NCBI RefSeq assembly: GCF_033097365.1
Contig: NZ_AP028461.1
Span: 4,588,001 to 4,652,000, forward strand
Source of the DNA: Actinoplanes sichuanensis
GTDB lineage: Bacteria; Actinomycetota; Actinomycetes; Mycobacteriales; Micromonosporaceae
Length of the DNA: 64,000 bases
Direction: 5' to 3'
The position numbers and the translations under genes were made by a program. The notes below the pieces were generated by a model. That model saw only the letters and a program-made list of their open reading frames with translations, did not search any database and was not told the origin of the DNA. How positions within the stretch are numbered: the stretch's first letter is position 1; each line of letters starts with the position of its first letter. Below are positions 1 through 8,148 of this stretch, piece after piece.

Positions 1-3000
1 CCAGGCCTCTGCCACCTGGCACAGGGCCGGCACTCGGCTCTCGGGATCGGTGATGCGGCGGGCCAGGCTCTCGGCTCGGTCTGGCTCGCCGGCGTCGATT
101 TCGGCCTCGACCAGGTTCAACAGAGCAACCAGCCGATTATCCTCGTCGGCGATGCCGCCGGCGGTCTCCTCGGCGGCGTCGGCCAGTTCTCGGGCCCACG
201 CATGCTCCCCCACCCCGGCCAGGACGGGCACGAGGTCGGCGAGGACCTGAGCACGGGCCTCCGGCGGGGTGACGGCGAGAGCGGCCTGCCCGGCGGCGCG
301 ACCGAGTGCACCGACGTGATCGAGATGCTCCGCCTCTGCCAGCGCCGTCAACAGGGTCGTCAGCGCCACCGCGTCCGTGTACGAGTCCGGTACGGTCCGC
401 GCTGTCTGTTCAGCGGTGTCGGCCCACTGCCCGGCCCGACCCGACATCCTCGCCTCGGTGAGGGCCTGGGCCAGCTGTGCCATCGCGTCCGCGCGTACAT
501 CCTTCTCGGTGATGTCGTCGATGACTTCCTCGGCCTGGATGAAGGCTCGCACCCCGGCCAGTGCGACGGCCGTTTCGGCCATGGCGCGTGCGCGGTGTGT
601 CGGATGGAAGGCGGCCCGGGCGATCCGGTCGGCCTCGGCGACACGGCCTGCCTGCACCAACGCGGAGGTGAGACCGGGAACCATCATCGGGCGCCCGCTG
701 GGCCCGTCCATGAACTCGTGGACGATCTCCCCGGCTTGGGCGAGGTCACCGATCTCCACCAGGACCTGGGCCAGCTTGTTCAGGACGAGGTCCCTGGCCA
801 TTGGATCGGCGAGATCGACAGCCACCCGCCGGGCAGCCGCGGTCAGGCCCTTGGTGCGCTCGCTGGGGCCGACCGCGAACAACTCGCCGACCAACACGGC
901 CAGAACGCTTCCTCGGGAAAGGGCGTCGGCGACTGCACCGGCAGCCGTTTCCGCTGCGTCGGCGAGATTCCGCGCTCGATCGGCGTCGCCTGTCCGGTGG
1001 CACCTGACGGCGAGCGCGGCCAGTGCGCGTGCGCGTAGTTCCGGGTTCTCGAGGGCGCTCGCCAGCATTTCGGCGCGCTCGGCCAGTAGTGGAGCCCGGG
1101 CCGGGTCGAGCGTGGCTGCCGCCACGCACACGTCGATGATCATCGACGTGCGGAGGAACCCGTCGACCCCGTCGGCCGTGGCCAGATGCTCCGCCTCGTC
1201 GAGCAGGGCGCGGGCGGTTGTGCGATCACCGGTGGCGGCGCGTGCCTCGGCCATCTGGGTCAGTAGCCGCACGCGTGGCGAGGACTGCTCGACGGCCGGG
1301 ATCGTCCGCTGTGCCTCGTCCATCAGGGCGTCGGCCCGCTCCGAGGCGCCTGCTTCACGAGCCAGGCCGGCAAGGTTGAGCAGAGTGGCGGCTCGGGCGG
1401 CCGGGTCGACGAGTTGGCGCGTCACCCGCAGCGCCTCGTCCGCCGCGCCGGTCTCCGCGAGGGTGACCGCCAGCGCCTCCAGTGCCTGCCTGCGGCTTGT
1501 CGTCTCCGGGATGGCGTTGGCGGCGCGTTCGGCGAGGGCGGTGAGTCGTGCTGATCTCCTCGTCCCGGCGAACGGTTTCACCAGTGCCGTCAAGGCCTTC
1601 GCCCGACGTTCCGGCGCGGCGATGCCGTCGGCCAGCGCCTCGGCCCGCGCCGGTTGGCCGAGTGCCGCCATCACCGCGGGCAGCACCACCGGAATGTAGG
1701 CGTTGCGCATCTCGATGCGGCTGTAATGGTGGCGGAGCCGCAGCAGCTCACTCAAATCGGCCTCGGTCACCTCCGGCCGGGCGAGCATCATGCCGAAGGC
1801 CGTCCGGATCTCGGCGAGGGCCGCCGCGTCACCACCGGACATGTCGAGCATCCGGTCGTGGCGCGCCCCATCACCCGCGAGCGCGAGCAGCCGCCGCACG
1901 TCGGCGGTGTCCTTCAGCAGTCGAACGTAGCCACGGAGCAGATATTCGGGAGTGTCGGCGGGCCAGCCGCGGTCGCGGTACGTGTCGGCCCACCGGTGCA
2001 GCATCGCCCGGTACTCGCCGAGGCGTTTCGGCCCGAGCAGGGCCAGGGCCTGGCGTTGGAGTTCCTCATGGGCGAGTACGAGAACGGTCTCGGAGTCCCA
2101 ATGGCCGCGACGTTCGCCGAAGGTGCGTGCGGTCACCGCCACCAGCAGGTCCTGGATCTCCCAGAACTCGCGCCGGCAGATCTCGGCGAGCGCGGTCACC
2201 GAGAGGCCGCCGCCGGCGCTGGTCAGGACGCCGAGCAGGTCACGTTCCGCAGCCGTGCCCTGGAGCAGTCGTTTCAGCTCCCGTTCGCCGTCGATCCGCC
2301 GCACGGTGGCGTGCGACGACGTCGTCAGTTCCCGCACACAGGTCGGGGAGCGCAGCGGGTGGTCGTCCGGAACGTCGGACGGGATCGGTGGATTCGGTCG
2401 CCCGGTGACGACCACGCGCAGTCCACTCGGCGGTCGGGCGGGTAGGAGGGCGGCGATGCTGTACGCGTCCGCGCCGGTGGTCACGCCGCGGTCCTCGTCG
2501 AGGCCGTCCACGACGAGGACCAGCCGTTCGCCGCGCGCCCGGCACGCCTCGGCGGCGCGGGTGACCATGCCGTGCAGGTGCGTCTCCCTCGTCGCGTCCG
2601 TCAGCAGCGGCGGTAGCGATTCGCCGAGCAGCTCGGCGACCTGTTCGAGAAGGACCTCGGCGTACGCCACGCGATCGTTCTGCGCCGCCCAGCGGGCGGT
2701 GACGAAGAACGAGACGACACGCACCCCGGCCGGCGGATTCAGCACGAACGTCGACAGCAGCGCCGACTTGCCCGCCCAGGCCGGGGCGCGCCACCACAGG
2801 TAGGACGGCGACGGGTCGGCGGCGGTGCAGAACTCGGCCAGCACGGCCAGTTCCTGCTCCCGCTGCAGCAGTTCGCCCGGCGCGATGTGGCCCACCCGCT
2901 CCTCGGCGTAATGCGACCGTGGTGGCGGAGGGGGATGCACGACCAGCGTGCCGACCTTGCCGGTGACGGCGATGCCGCCGTTGGTGGCCTGCGCGTCGCC

Positions 3001-3039
3001 GGTGTCGCGGACGGTGTCGCCGCTTCTGCGCAGGTCCAT
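1..3039 (-). CDS. NACHT/NLR-like NTPase with C-terminal helical repeats (partial, runs off left edge)
   Basis: About 1013 N-terminal residues are visible; the 3' end lies outside the window. The start ATG at 3039 follows GAGGAG by a few bases. Residues 13-30 read TGDAQATNGGIAVTGKVG, a Gly/Ala-rich stretch before a Pro-rich linker. A P-loop-like motif APAWAGKSALL (near residue 90, first Gly replaced by Ala) and a Walker B VLVVDGLDED (near residue 175) indicate a STAND/NACHT-type NTPase. From about residue 450 on the protein is Ala/Leu/Arg-rich paired helices resembling TPRs. Proteins of this layout act as sensors in actinobacterial conflict or self/non-self systems; that role is inferred. The gene lies 14 bp downstream of a small membrane-protein gene on the same strand, and the two probably form an operon. 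The ligand and mode of activation cannot be told from sequence. Confidence 0.85.
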   Translation of the reverse strand, partial: MDLRRSGDTVRDTGDAQATNGGIAVTGKVGTLVVHPPPPPRSHYAEERVGHIAPGELLQREQELAVLAEFCTAADPSPSYLWWRAPAWAGKSALLSTFVLNPPAGVRVVSFFVTARWAAQNDRVAYAEVLLEQVAELLGESLPPLLTDATRETHLHGMVTRAAEACRARGERLVLVVDGLDEDRGVTTGADAYSIAALLPARPPSGLRVVVTGRPNPPIPSDVPDDHPLRSPTCVRELTTSSHATVRRIDGERELKRLLQGTAAERDLLGVLTSAGGGLSVTALAEICRREFWEIQDLLVAVTARTFGERRGHWDSETVLVLAHEELQRQALALLGPKRLGEYRAMLHRWADTYRDRGWPADTPEYLLRGYVRLLKDTADVRRLLALAGDGARHDRMLDMSGGDAAALAEIRTAFGMMLARPEVTEADLSELLRLRHHYSRIEMRNAYIPVVLPAVMAALGQPARAEALADGIAAPERRAKALTALVKPFAGTRRSARLTALAERAANAIPETTSRRQALEALAVTLAETGAADEALRVTRQLVDPAARAATLLNLAGLAREAGASERADALMDEAQRTIPAVEQSSPRVRLLTQMAEARAATGDRTTARALLDEAEHLATADGVDGFLRTSMIIDVCVAAATLDPARAPLLAERAEMLASALENPELRARALAALAVRCHRTGDADRARNLADAAETAAGAVADALSRGSVLAVLVGELFAVGPSERTKGLTAAARRVAVDLADPMARDLVLNKLAQVLVEIGDLAQAGEIVHEFMDGPSGRPMMVPGLTSALVQAGRVAEADRIARAAFHPTHRARAMAETAVALAGVRAFIQAEEVIDDITEKDVRADAMAQLAQALTEARMSGRAGQWADTAEQTARTVPDSYTDAVALTTLLTALAEAEHLDHVGALGRAAGQAALAVTPPEARAQVLADLVPVLAGVGEHAWARELADAAEETAGGIADEDNRLVALLNLVEAEIDAGEPDRAESLARRITDPESRVPALCQVAEAW

Positions 3040-3053
3040 TCAGTACCTGCTCC

Positions 3054-3419
3054 TCATGGGCGCCGGTCCTCGCCGCTGACCGCCCGGCCTCCGTCGCGGG
3101 CCTCGGCGCGGCCGGTGCGGCGTACCGTCGTGCCCGCCGCGTCACCCACCGAGCCGGTGATCGCCTCGCTGCCCGCGCCGGTCGCCACGGCGTCACCGGT
3201 CCGGCTGATCCGCCCCGGGCGGCCTGCGCCCTGGGCCGACGGCTGTCGAAGGGTGAGTACCAGGCCGGTGATCCCCGTGCCGGCGGAGAGGAACGCACCG
3301 ATCAGCGACGTCCACTTCTCGGCCTTGTCCAGACCCTGGCCGCGCAGGAACCACACCGCGGCGATCATGCCCGCGACGATCAGCAGCGTCGAAGCGATCA
3401 CTTTCAGTGTCCGGCTCAC
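3054..3419 (-). CDS. small two-helix membrane protein, putative effector partner of the NLR-like NTPase
   Basis: With the GTG at 3419 the protein has 121 residues. Hydrophobic helices lie at about residues 5-25 and 36-57, followed by a Gly/Ala/Arg/Thr-rich soluble tail. Residues 74-92 of the tail read TGDAVATGAGSEAITGSVG, which matches the N-terminal motif of the downstream NTPase. An N-terminal effector module with a C-terminal copy of the partner's N-terminal motif is the layout of bacterial NLR/effector pairs with amyloid signalling motifs (BASS type, as I recall). The proposed role is membrane damage when nucleated by the NTPase. The start is uncertain: no strong ribosome site precedes 3419, and an in-frame ATG at 3566 would add 49 residues of low-quality sequence. 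Confidence 0.72.
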   Translation of the reverse strand: MSRTLKVIASTLLIVAGMIAAVWFLRGQGLDKAEKWTSLIGAFLSAGTGITGLVLTLRQPSAQGAGRPGRISRTGDAVATGAGSEAITGSVGDAAGTTVRRTGRAEARDGGRAVSGEDRRP

Positions 3420-3980
3420 GTACTCATCATGGCAGCAGACCGCAGCCGTACGGACACGAGCCCGCGGTGTCTCCGACGAGGGTCCGCAGATTCCGCCGCC
3501 GATCCTTTCCGGACGGTACCGGTGTGCCCCGGCATGATCGGCGAACAATGGCAGATCCGCGTTCAAGGACCGCCGCTGGGCGTCGCCGGACCCGGGGGCG
3601 ATCGTAAACAGACTTTAAACGACCTCGTTTCCCGAACGGCGGCTTGCAATTTTGAAAGTACGGCAACAATCCGCCCTTCGATCTTTAACAGAAGAAATCA
3701 TTCGTCCTCGAGAAACCACAAAAGACGCATAACAACCGGACCAAGCGGTACGAATGACACGCACCGCCGGAGCATGTTGGGACACTGTGAAGAGAGTCGA
3801 TCGCTCATATCATATCTATTTGCATCATTGCAATACTCGACTTGCTCATCTCGCCGAAGGTATAACGGACTGGGTGGCGGAGTCAGGTTGTCCGAGCCGG
3901 ACTCAATGCCCACTCGAACCCGTGGCGACATATCAGAAAAAGCGAGTCACCGGGTTCGGTAATTTCTTCGGGGGACTCAC
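3420..3980. other. A+T-richer intergenic region between two divergent units
   Basis: About 560 bp separate the minus-strand NLR pair from the plus-strand SARP gene. Between roughly 3600 and 3960 the sequence is clearly less G+C-rich than its surroundings (read by eye). It should hold promoters for both units. A short dyad TTGCATCATTGCAA lies near 3820-3835. I see no convincing gene here. The drop in G+C may mark an insertion boundary of the thiopeptide cluster. Confidence 0.5.
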
Positions 3981-4838
3981 ATGGAGATCGAAGTGCTCGG
4001 CCCACTGGCCGCTGCACACAACGGCACCTCCTTCGCGCCGACCGCCGGCAAGCCGCGCACCGTGCTGGCGATGCTCGCCCTGCACGCCGGATCGGTGGTG
4101 ACCGTCGACCAGCTGATCACCGAGCTGTGGCCGCACGGGCGCCCACGCAGCGCCAAGACGATCGTGCAGACCTACATCCTGAGTCTGCGCAACCGGATCG
4201 CCCGGTGCCGACCCGACGGCGAGGTGTCCCGGGCCGCCGCCAAGGGTCTGCTGGCCACCCTTCCCGGCGGCTACCAGCTGAACGCCCCCGACGCCCGGAT
4301 CGACGTGGTCCAGTTCGAGAAGTCCGCCTGCGCCGGTCACCGGGCCCGCGAGATCGGCGACTTCATAGCCGCGGCCCGGGCGTTCTCCGACGCGCTCACC
4401 CTGTGGCGGGGCGGGGCGCTGATGGACGTCCAGCGTGGCCCACACCTCGACGTCGACGTGCAGCGGCTGGAGGAGGCCCGGCTCAACGTGCTCGACTGCC
4501 GCATCGACGCCGACCTGCGGCTGGGCCGGCACCACGAGTTACTCGGCGAACTGTCCGCCCTGGTCAGTCAGTACCGCACCCACGAGGGGCTGTGCGCCCA
4601 CCTGATGCTGGCGCTGTACCGGTCCGGGCGGCGCGACGCGGCGGTCAACGCCTACGGCCGGTTGCACACCTGCCTGATCGGCGAACTGGGCCTGGAACCG
4701 TCCGCGCCGCTGCGGCGGCTGCATCGCACCATGCTGGCCGCCGGGCGCGACGGCCAGGACCTCGACACCAGCTGGCACGAGGCCACCACCGAAGGCCGCC
4801 ACCGCATCGTGACCGGCGACTTCGTCCGCGGCCGCTGA
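3981..4838 (+). CDS. nosP: SARP-family transcriptional activator of the thiopeptide cluster
   Basis: A 285-residue protein with the short SARP layout: an N-terminal OmpR-like winged helix (residues 1-95, starting MEIEVLGPL and including LITELWPHGRPRSAKTIVQTY) and a bacterial transcriptional activation domain (about 100-255, ending near GELGLEPSAPLRRLH). It lacks the NTPase and TPR parts of large AfsR-type proteins. GGGGGAC lies just upstream of the ATG. It is the only obvious regulator inside the thiopeptide block and lies next to the nosA-like gene, so it probably activates the cluster, as SARPs do by binding direct repeats near -35 regions. The nosP symbol rests on position and content. Confidence 0.9.
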   Translation: MEIEVLGPLAAAHNGTSFAPTAGKPRTVLAMLALHAGSVVTVDQLITELWPHGRPRSAKTIVQTYILSLRNRIARCRPDGEVSRAAAKGLLATLPGGYQLNAPDARIDVVQFEKSACAGHRAREIGDFIAAARAFSDALTLWRGGALMDVQRGPHLDVDVQRLEEARLNVLDCRIDADLRLGRHHELLGELSALVSQYRTHEGLCAHLMLALYRSGRRDAAVNAYGRLHTCLIGELGLEPSAPLRRLHRTMLAAGRDGQDLDTSWHEATTEGRHRIVTGDFVRGR

Positions 4839-4840
4839 CC

Positions 4841-4940
4841 ACGAGGACCGGCCGCCGGGCACGAGGACCGGCCACCTCGCACGAGGACCGGCCGCCGAAC
4901 ACGACGACCGGCCGCCCAACACGAGGACCGGCCGCCTACC
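4841..4940. repeat. five tandem 20-bp repeats upstream of the nosA-like gene
   Basis: Five head-to-tail copies with an exact 20-bp period begin at 4841, 4861, 4881, 4901 and 4921. The first unit is acgaggaccggccgccgggc. The first 12-13 bases are nearly invariant (copy 4 has one change, acgacg) and the last 6-7 vary. The array fills the gap between the SARP stop at 4838 and the ribosome site (GAAAGGACG, 4951-4959) of the next gene. Two helical turns per unit would place all copies on one DNA face. This could be an operator array, possibly for the adjacent SARP; that is inference. Confidence 0.9.
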
Positions 4941-4963
4941 TGAGCCATCCGAAAGGACGACCC

Positions 4964-5446
4964 ATGCACTGCACGCTGATCCTGTGGAACCTCGAGCAGT
5001 CCACCCAGACCGTCCAGTCGCTGCGCGGCTACCTACGTGACCACGCGGTCGACGCCTACGCGCAGGTCGACGGACTACGGGAGAAGATCTGGGTGTCGTC
5101 GACCGGCCCCGAGGGCGAGACCTGGGGTGCGATCTACCTGTGGGACGACGAGCAGAAGGCGTACGGGCGCCCGCCGGGCGTGTCACGGGTGGTCGAACTC
5201 ATCGGGTACGCACCGACGCAACGCACGTACTTCAGCGTGGAGGCGGCGGTCACCGGGCCGGGGGTGTCCGCGCTGCTCGGCGCCGGTATCGGTCTGGCGT
5301 TCGAGGATCCGACCGCCGCACCGCTGACCCGCCCGCAGGAGTTCGTGCCGGCCGGGGGCGCCGGCCGGCTGATCCACGCCCCGCGCTACGACTCAACCGG
5401 CGGTGAGCCCGGCGAGCACGGCGACCGGATCCACACCGAACAGTGA
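4964..5446 (+). CDS. nosA: NosA-like protein forming the C-terminal amide of the thiopeptide
   Basis: A 160-residue protein with a good ribosome site (GAAAGGACG). The sequence, with LREKIWVSS and WGAIYLWDDE, looks like a small YdhR-type alpha/beta-barrel fold. In nosiheptide synthesis NosA cleaves the C-terminal dehydroalanine (enamide) to leave the terminal carboxamide. The precursor here ends in two serines, so the last one can serve as the sacrificial residue. The identification rests on size, fold impression and placement in an otherwise complete nos-type cluster. The 3' end overlaps the convergent cyclase gene by 54 bp. Confidence 0.72.
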   Translation: MHCTLILWNLEQSTQTVQSLRGYLRDHAVDAYAQVDGLREKIWVSSTGPEGETWGAIYLWDDEQKAYGRPPGVSRVVELIGYAPTQRTYFSVEAAVTGPGVSALLGAGIGLAFEDPTAAPLTRPQEFVPAGGAGRLIHAPRYDSTGGEPGEHGDRIHTEQ

Positions 5447-6382
5447 CTCGCAGGCCCGGCCGACCGCATGGCACAGAAACCAGCGGTCGGCCAGCGACAG
5501 CCCCAGGTGGTGCAGGCTCAGATACAGCAGGCTGGTCAGCAGCCGGGTCGTCACGAACGCCGGATCGGTGTGCAGGAAGGCCTGCAACCGCGGGGAGCCG
5601 GCGGCGGTGGTGTGGAACTCGCTGGCGGTGAACGCGGCCGGGTCGCCGGACCCGTCGCGCACGGTGAGCGCACCGGACTCGACACGACCCCGGATGCCGG
5701 GCCGCGCGGCGACGACCGCCGCATGCCACTGCGCGGCCGCCGGGGACACCATCGGGCCGCGGCCGGCGATCTGGTCCAGGACCGCGGTCAGTCGCTGTTC
5801 GACCGGGTGGCGTACGGCGTGGAACCGCTCGTCGAACACACGGCGGGTCACCACCGGATCCCGGCTGGTGGCGATGAACGCGTCCGCGTGCGAGCGCAGG
5901 CTCAGCACGCCGATGGGTGCACCGCCGAGCAGCCCGGCGACCCGGTCCGCCCCGGGGACCGCCGGTGGCCCCAGCGCGGGCAGGTGCGCGGCCATCAGGT
6001 CGAGCGCCCCGGCGAGCCGTGCCGACGGCGGGGAGCCGGCCGGCGGGCACAGCGTCACCAGGGTCGCCGTGACGGTGGCGAGGAAGTCCCGGGTGACCTC
6101 GGCCAGGGCCGGGCCGGTGAACGCGGACCCCTGCAGGGGAACGATCGTGGCCGCCCGTACCGCAGCGGGGATCGTGTCGCCGGCGAGCCGGCGCAGCGCC
6201 GCCTCGGTCTCCCCCGCCGGGCCTCGCGCCTGCACGATCAACCGGCGGCGGCCGGGCTCGCCGGGTTCACGCAGGAACAGGCCCTGCTCGACGGTACCGG
6301 CCCGCTGCTCGGCGGCCAGCCAGGCGCCGATGGCGGAGACCGGGATCGTGTCCACCGGCACCGGCAGCTCCCGCCAGGTCAC
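5393..6382 (-). CDS. nosO: thiopeptide [4+2] pyridine-forming cyclase (NosO-like)
   Basis: A 329-residue protein read from a GTG at 6382 that overlaps the TGA of the upstream radical SAM gene (GTGA), which implies translational coupling. It starts VTWRELPVPVDTIP and has the diffuse character of the thiopeptide-type SpaB_C-like family, with a C-terminal helical part ending near LADRWFLCHAVGRACESLFG. Members of this family (NosO, TclM, TbtD, PbtD) join two dehydroalanines in a formal aza-[4+2] reaction to make the central pyridine and release the leader. A second SpaB_C-like protein in the cluster (nosD) is the glutamyl-eliminating dehydratase part, which leaves this one as the cyclase. In the same frame the sequence is open far upstream; that part is an antisense-like shadow of nosN. 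Confidence 0.75.
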   Translation of the reverse strand: MTWRELPVPVDTIPVSAIGAWLAAEQRAGTVEQGLFLREPGEPGRRRLIVQARGPAGETEAALRRLAGDTIPAAVRAATIVPLQGSAFTGPALAEVTRDFLATVTATLVTLCPPAGSPPSARLAGALDLMAAHLPALGPPAVPGADRVAGLLGGAPIGVLSLRSHADAFIATSRDPVVTRRVFDERFHAVRHPVEQRLTAVLDQIAGRGPMVSPAAAQWHAAVVAARPGIRGRVESGALTVRDGSGDPAAFTASEFHTTAAGSPRLQAFLHTDPAFVTTRLLTSLLYLSLHHLGLSLADRWFLCHAVGRACESLFGVDPVAVLAGLTAG

Positions 6383-7626
6383 GCGCGTTCCGGCTGGGAC
6401 ATCGCCATTTCGAAGGCGAGCTCGATCAGGGTGAGGCCCGCGACGCGACGGTCCAGGCGGATCCCGCGGGCGTCCTCGACCAGGCCGCGGCCACGCAGGA
6501 AGTCGGCGAGCGGTGCGATGGCCGGGCGGTGCAGCACCTCGTCGAGGTCGGTGCCGGTGGAGATCCGCCACTCGGCGCGCAGGATGCCGTCGAACATGGC
6601 CAGGCCGGCCTGCAGGAAGGAGATCAGGACCCGGTCCTGTCCGGCGGGCACGTCGATGTCGAAGGCGAGCGGGTCGTCGGCGTACCGGTGCAGCAGGCCC
6701 TTCTGATGTGACGCGAACCGCTGGTCGACCAGCGAGATCGCCCCGGAGCCGAAGCCCGCGGTGTCGGCGCGCAACTGGAAGTACATGGCGGCGAACGGCG
6801 AGACGCGACCGAAGTAGCCGTTGGCGTACTCGGCCAGTCCGGCGTCCTCGATGCGGCGGCGGGCGCCGGTGAACAGCACCTGCTGGCGGCGCAGGTAGTC
6901 GCGGCGCTCGGCCGGGTCGAGGCTGCGGCGCAGGAACGTGCCGGGCGTGGGCCGGAACGAGTACAGCGACAGGTGGCTCAGCGGCAGGTCGAGCGCCGCC
7001 TCTACGGTGCGGTTCATCTCGTCGGCGTCCTGGTCCGGGAATCCGGACATGATGTCGATCGACACCTCGTCGAAGCCGGCGTCGCGGGCCGCGTGCACGA
7101 TGCGGCGTGCCTGCCCGGCGTTGTGCCGGCGGCCCAGACGCCGCAGCCGGTCGTCGTCGAACGACTGCACGCCGCTGGACACCCGGTTGAAGCCGAGCCC
7201 GCGGTAGAACCGCAGTTTCGCCTCGTCGACGGTGTCCGGGCTGCACTCGATGGTGCACTCGGCGACGGTCGACAGGTCGAAGGCGTCGTGCAGGGCGCCC
7301 ATCACCTGTTCGGTCTCGCGTTCGTCGAGGCTGCTCGCGGTGCCGCCACCCCAGTAGACGACGTACGGCACGTGCCCGCCGGCGGTCAGCGCGGCCCCGC
7401 GCTCGGCTATCTCCCGACACAGCGCGGACAGGTACCGCTCGCGTACCGCATCGCCGGGTTTACGCAGCAGATCCTTGGTGGGAATGGCCTGCACCCAGTC
7501 GCAGAAAGAACATTTCGAATGACAGAACGGCACGTGCACGTAAATCATCAGCATGCGTCTGTCGAGGGTGCTCGACGGCAGATCGGGAAGGTGCGAGGAC
7601 AGGTTCTCGGTGGTGGTCGTCGACAT
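6379..7626 (-). CDS. nosN: HemN-like class C radical SAM enzyme for the indolic side ring (NosN-like)
   Basis: A 415-residue protein. The ATG at 7626 is preceded by GGAAAGGAC; longer upstream starts lack this. The 4Fe-4S motif CHSKCSFC (Cys35, Cys39, Cys42) sits in VPFCHSKCSFCDW, as in HemN-type enzymes. YWGGGTASSL and SIDIMSGFPDQ follow, typical of the oxygen-independent coproporphyrinogen oxidase family. In nosiheptide synthesis NosN is a class C radical SAM enzyme that adds the C4 carbon bridge of the indolic acid and closes the side ring to Glu6. It lies between the precursor gene and the cyclase gene, and all three are read leftward. Confidence 0.88.
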   Translation of the reverse strand: MSTTTTENLSSHLPDLPSSTLDRRMLMIYVHVPFCHSKCSFCDWVQAIPTKDLLRKPGDAVRERYLSALCREIAERGAALTAGGHVPYVVYWGGGTASSLDERETEQVMGALHDAFDLSTVAECTIECSPDTVDEAKLRFYRGLGFNRVSSGVQSFDDDRLRRLGRRHNAGQARRIVHAARDAGFDEVSIDIMSGFPDQDADEMNRTVEAALDLPLSHLSLYSFRPTPGTFLRRSLDPAERRDYLRRQQVLFTGARRRIEDAGLAEYANGYFGRVSPFAAMYFQLRADTAGFGSGAISLVDQRFASHQKGLLHRYADDPLAFDIDVPAGQDRVLISFLQAGLAMFDGILRAEWRISTGTDLDEVLHRPAIAPLADFLRGRGLVEDARGIRLDRRVAGLTLIELAFEMAMSQPERA

Positions 7627-7725
7627 GGGCCGTCCTTTCCGGGCGAATTCCGCGGCACGCGTTCCGGTGCCCCGCGGCGGGGCCGAGAAAATGCCGCGGG
7701 GCACCGGATCAGGCGAACAGGCGCG

Positions 7726-7905
7726 TCAGGACGAGCAGCTGCAGCAGCACTCGCACGTGGTGCACGACGCCGACATGACCTTGGCGACGACCTCGCTGTC
7801 CTCGAGGCGGTTGTCGTCGAGGAACTCGGAGATCTCGAGCGACTCGATGTCCAGCGCCGACAGGTCGGCGGCGTTCGTCTCGGTTGCCCTCAGCTCAGCA
7901 GACAT
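7726..7905 (-). CDS. nosM: nosiheptide-type thiopeptide precursor peptide
   Basis: A 59-residue peptide starting MSAELRATET, with the ATG at 7905 after GAGG. The leader (residues 1-46) is acidic and contains LSALDIESLEISEFLDD. The core (47-59) is SCTTCECCCSCSS: six cysteines for thiazoles and the side-ring thioester, Ser1 and Ser10 for the pyridine, Glu6 for the ester bridge, and a terminal Ser for amide formation. As I recall, this core is the same as that of nosiheptide from Streptomyces actuosus. A GTG at 7917 in the same frame would overlap the ribosome site and is unlikely. Confidence 0.96.
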   Translation of the reverse strand: MSAELRATETNAADLSALDIESLEISEFLDDNRLEDSEVVAKVMSASCTTCECCCSCSS

Positions 7906-7956
7906 GGAACACCTCACTTTCGCAATGGCTTGTCCACGGGAACGGCCCTGAGATGA

Positions 7957-7986
7957 AACCTAGAAACGCCGATCGCCGGGTGTCAA
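7957..7986 (-). promoter_or_regulatory. candidate sigma-70-type promoter of the precursor gene
   Basis: Read on the minus strand, TTGACA (7986-7981) is followed after 18 bp by TAGGTT (7962-7957), about 52 bp ahead of the precursor ATG. The -35 hexamer is perfect and the -10 is acceptable for an actinomycete vegetative promoter. The 243-bp gap to the divergent nosL-like gene should also hold the promoter for the long rightward operon, where I see only a TATAAAT at 8047-8053 without a convincing -35. Confidence 0.5.
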
Positions 7987-8148
7987 CGCGGCGACCATTT
8001 TTCCGAGCGATTCGACCGGGCCGCTAAAACCTCGCTCAAAAAGCGCTATAAATTCGCCACAAGCGGGGTCAAGAAAGCTTGCCCACCGCAGGTTCGGCTC
8101 GATAGGAATGCGTTCGGCATGGAGGTTGCGCTGCAGAGAGGATTCGTC

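Noticed and set aside
202..2803. Several long plus-strand ORFs over the left end
   Set aside because: They are Arg/Ala/Ser-rich antisense shadows of the minus-strand NTPase, which has the recognisable motifs and ribosome site.
4841..4940. CRISPR array
   Set aside because: The 20-bp units are directly adjacent without spacers, and no cas gene is present.
5393..7420. A 675-residue minus-strand ORF
   Set aside because: Its first half is an out-of-frame reading of the nosN-like gene; only the part from GTG 6382 has protein-like composition and family motifs.
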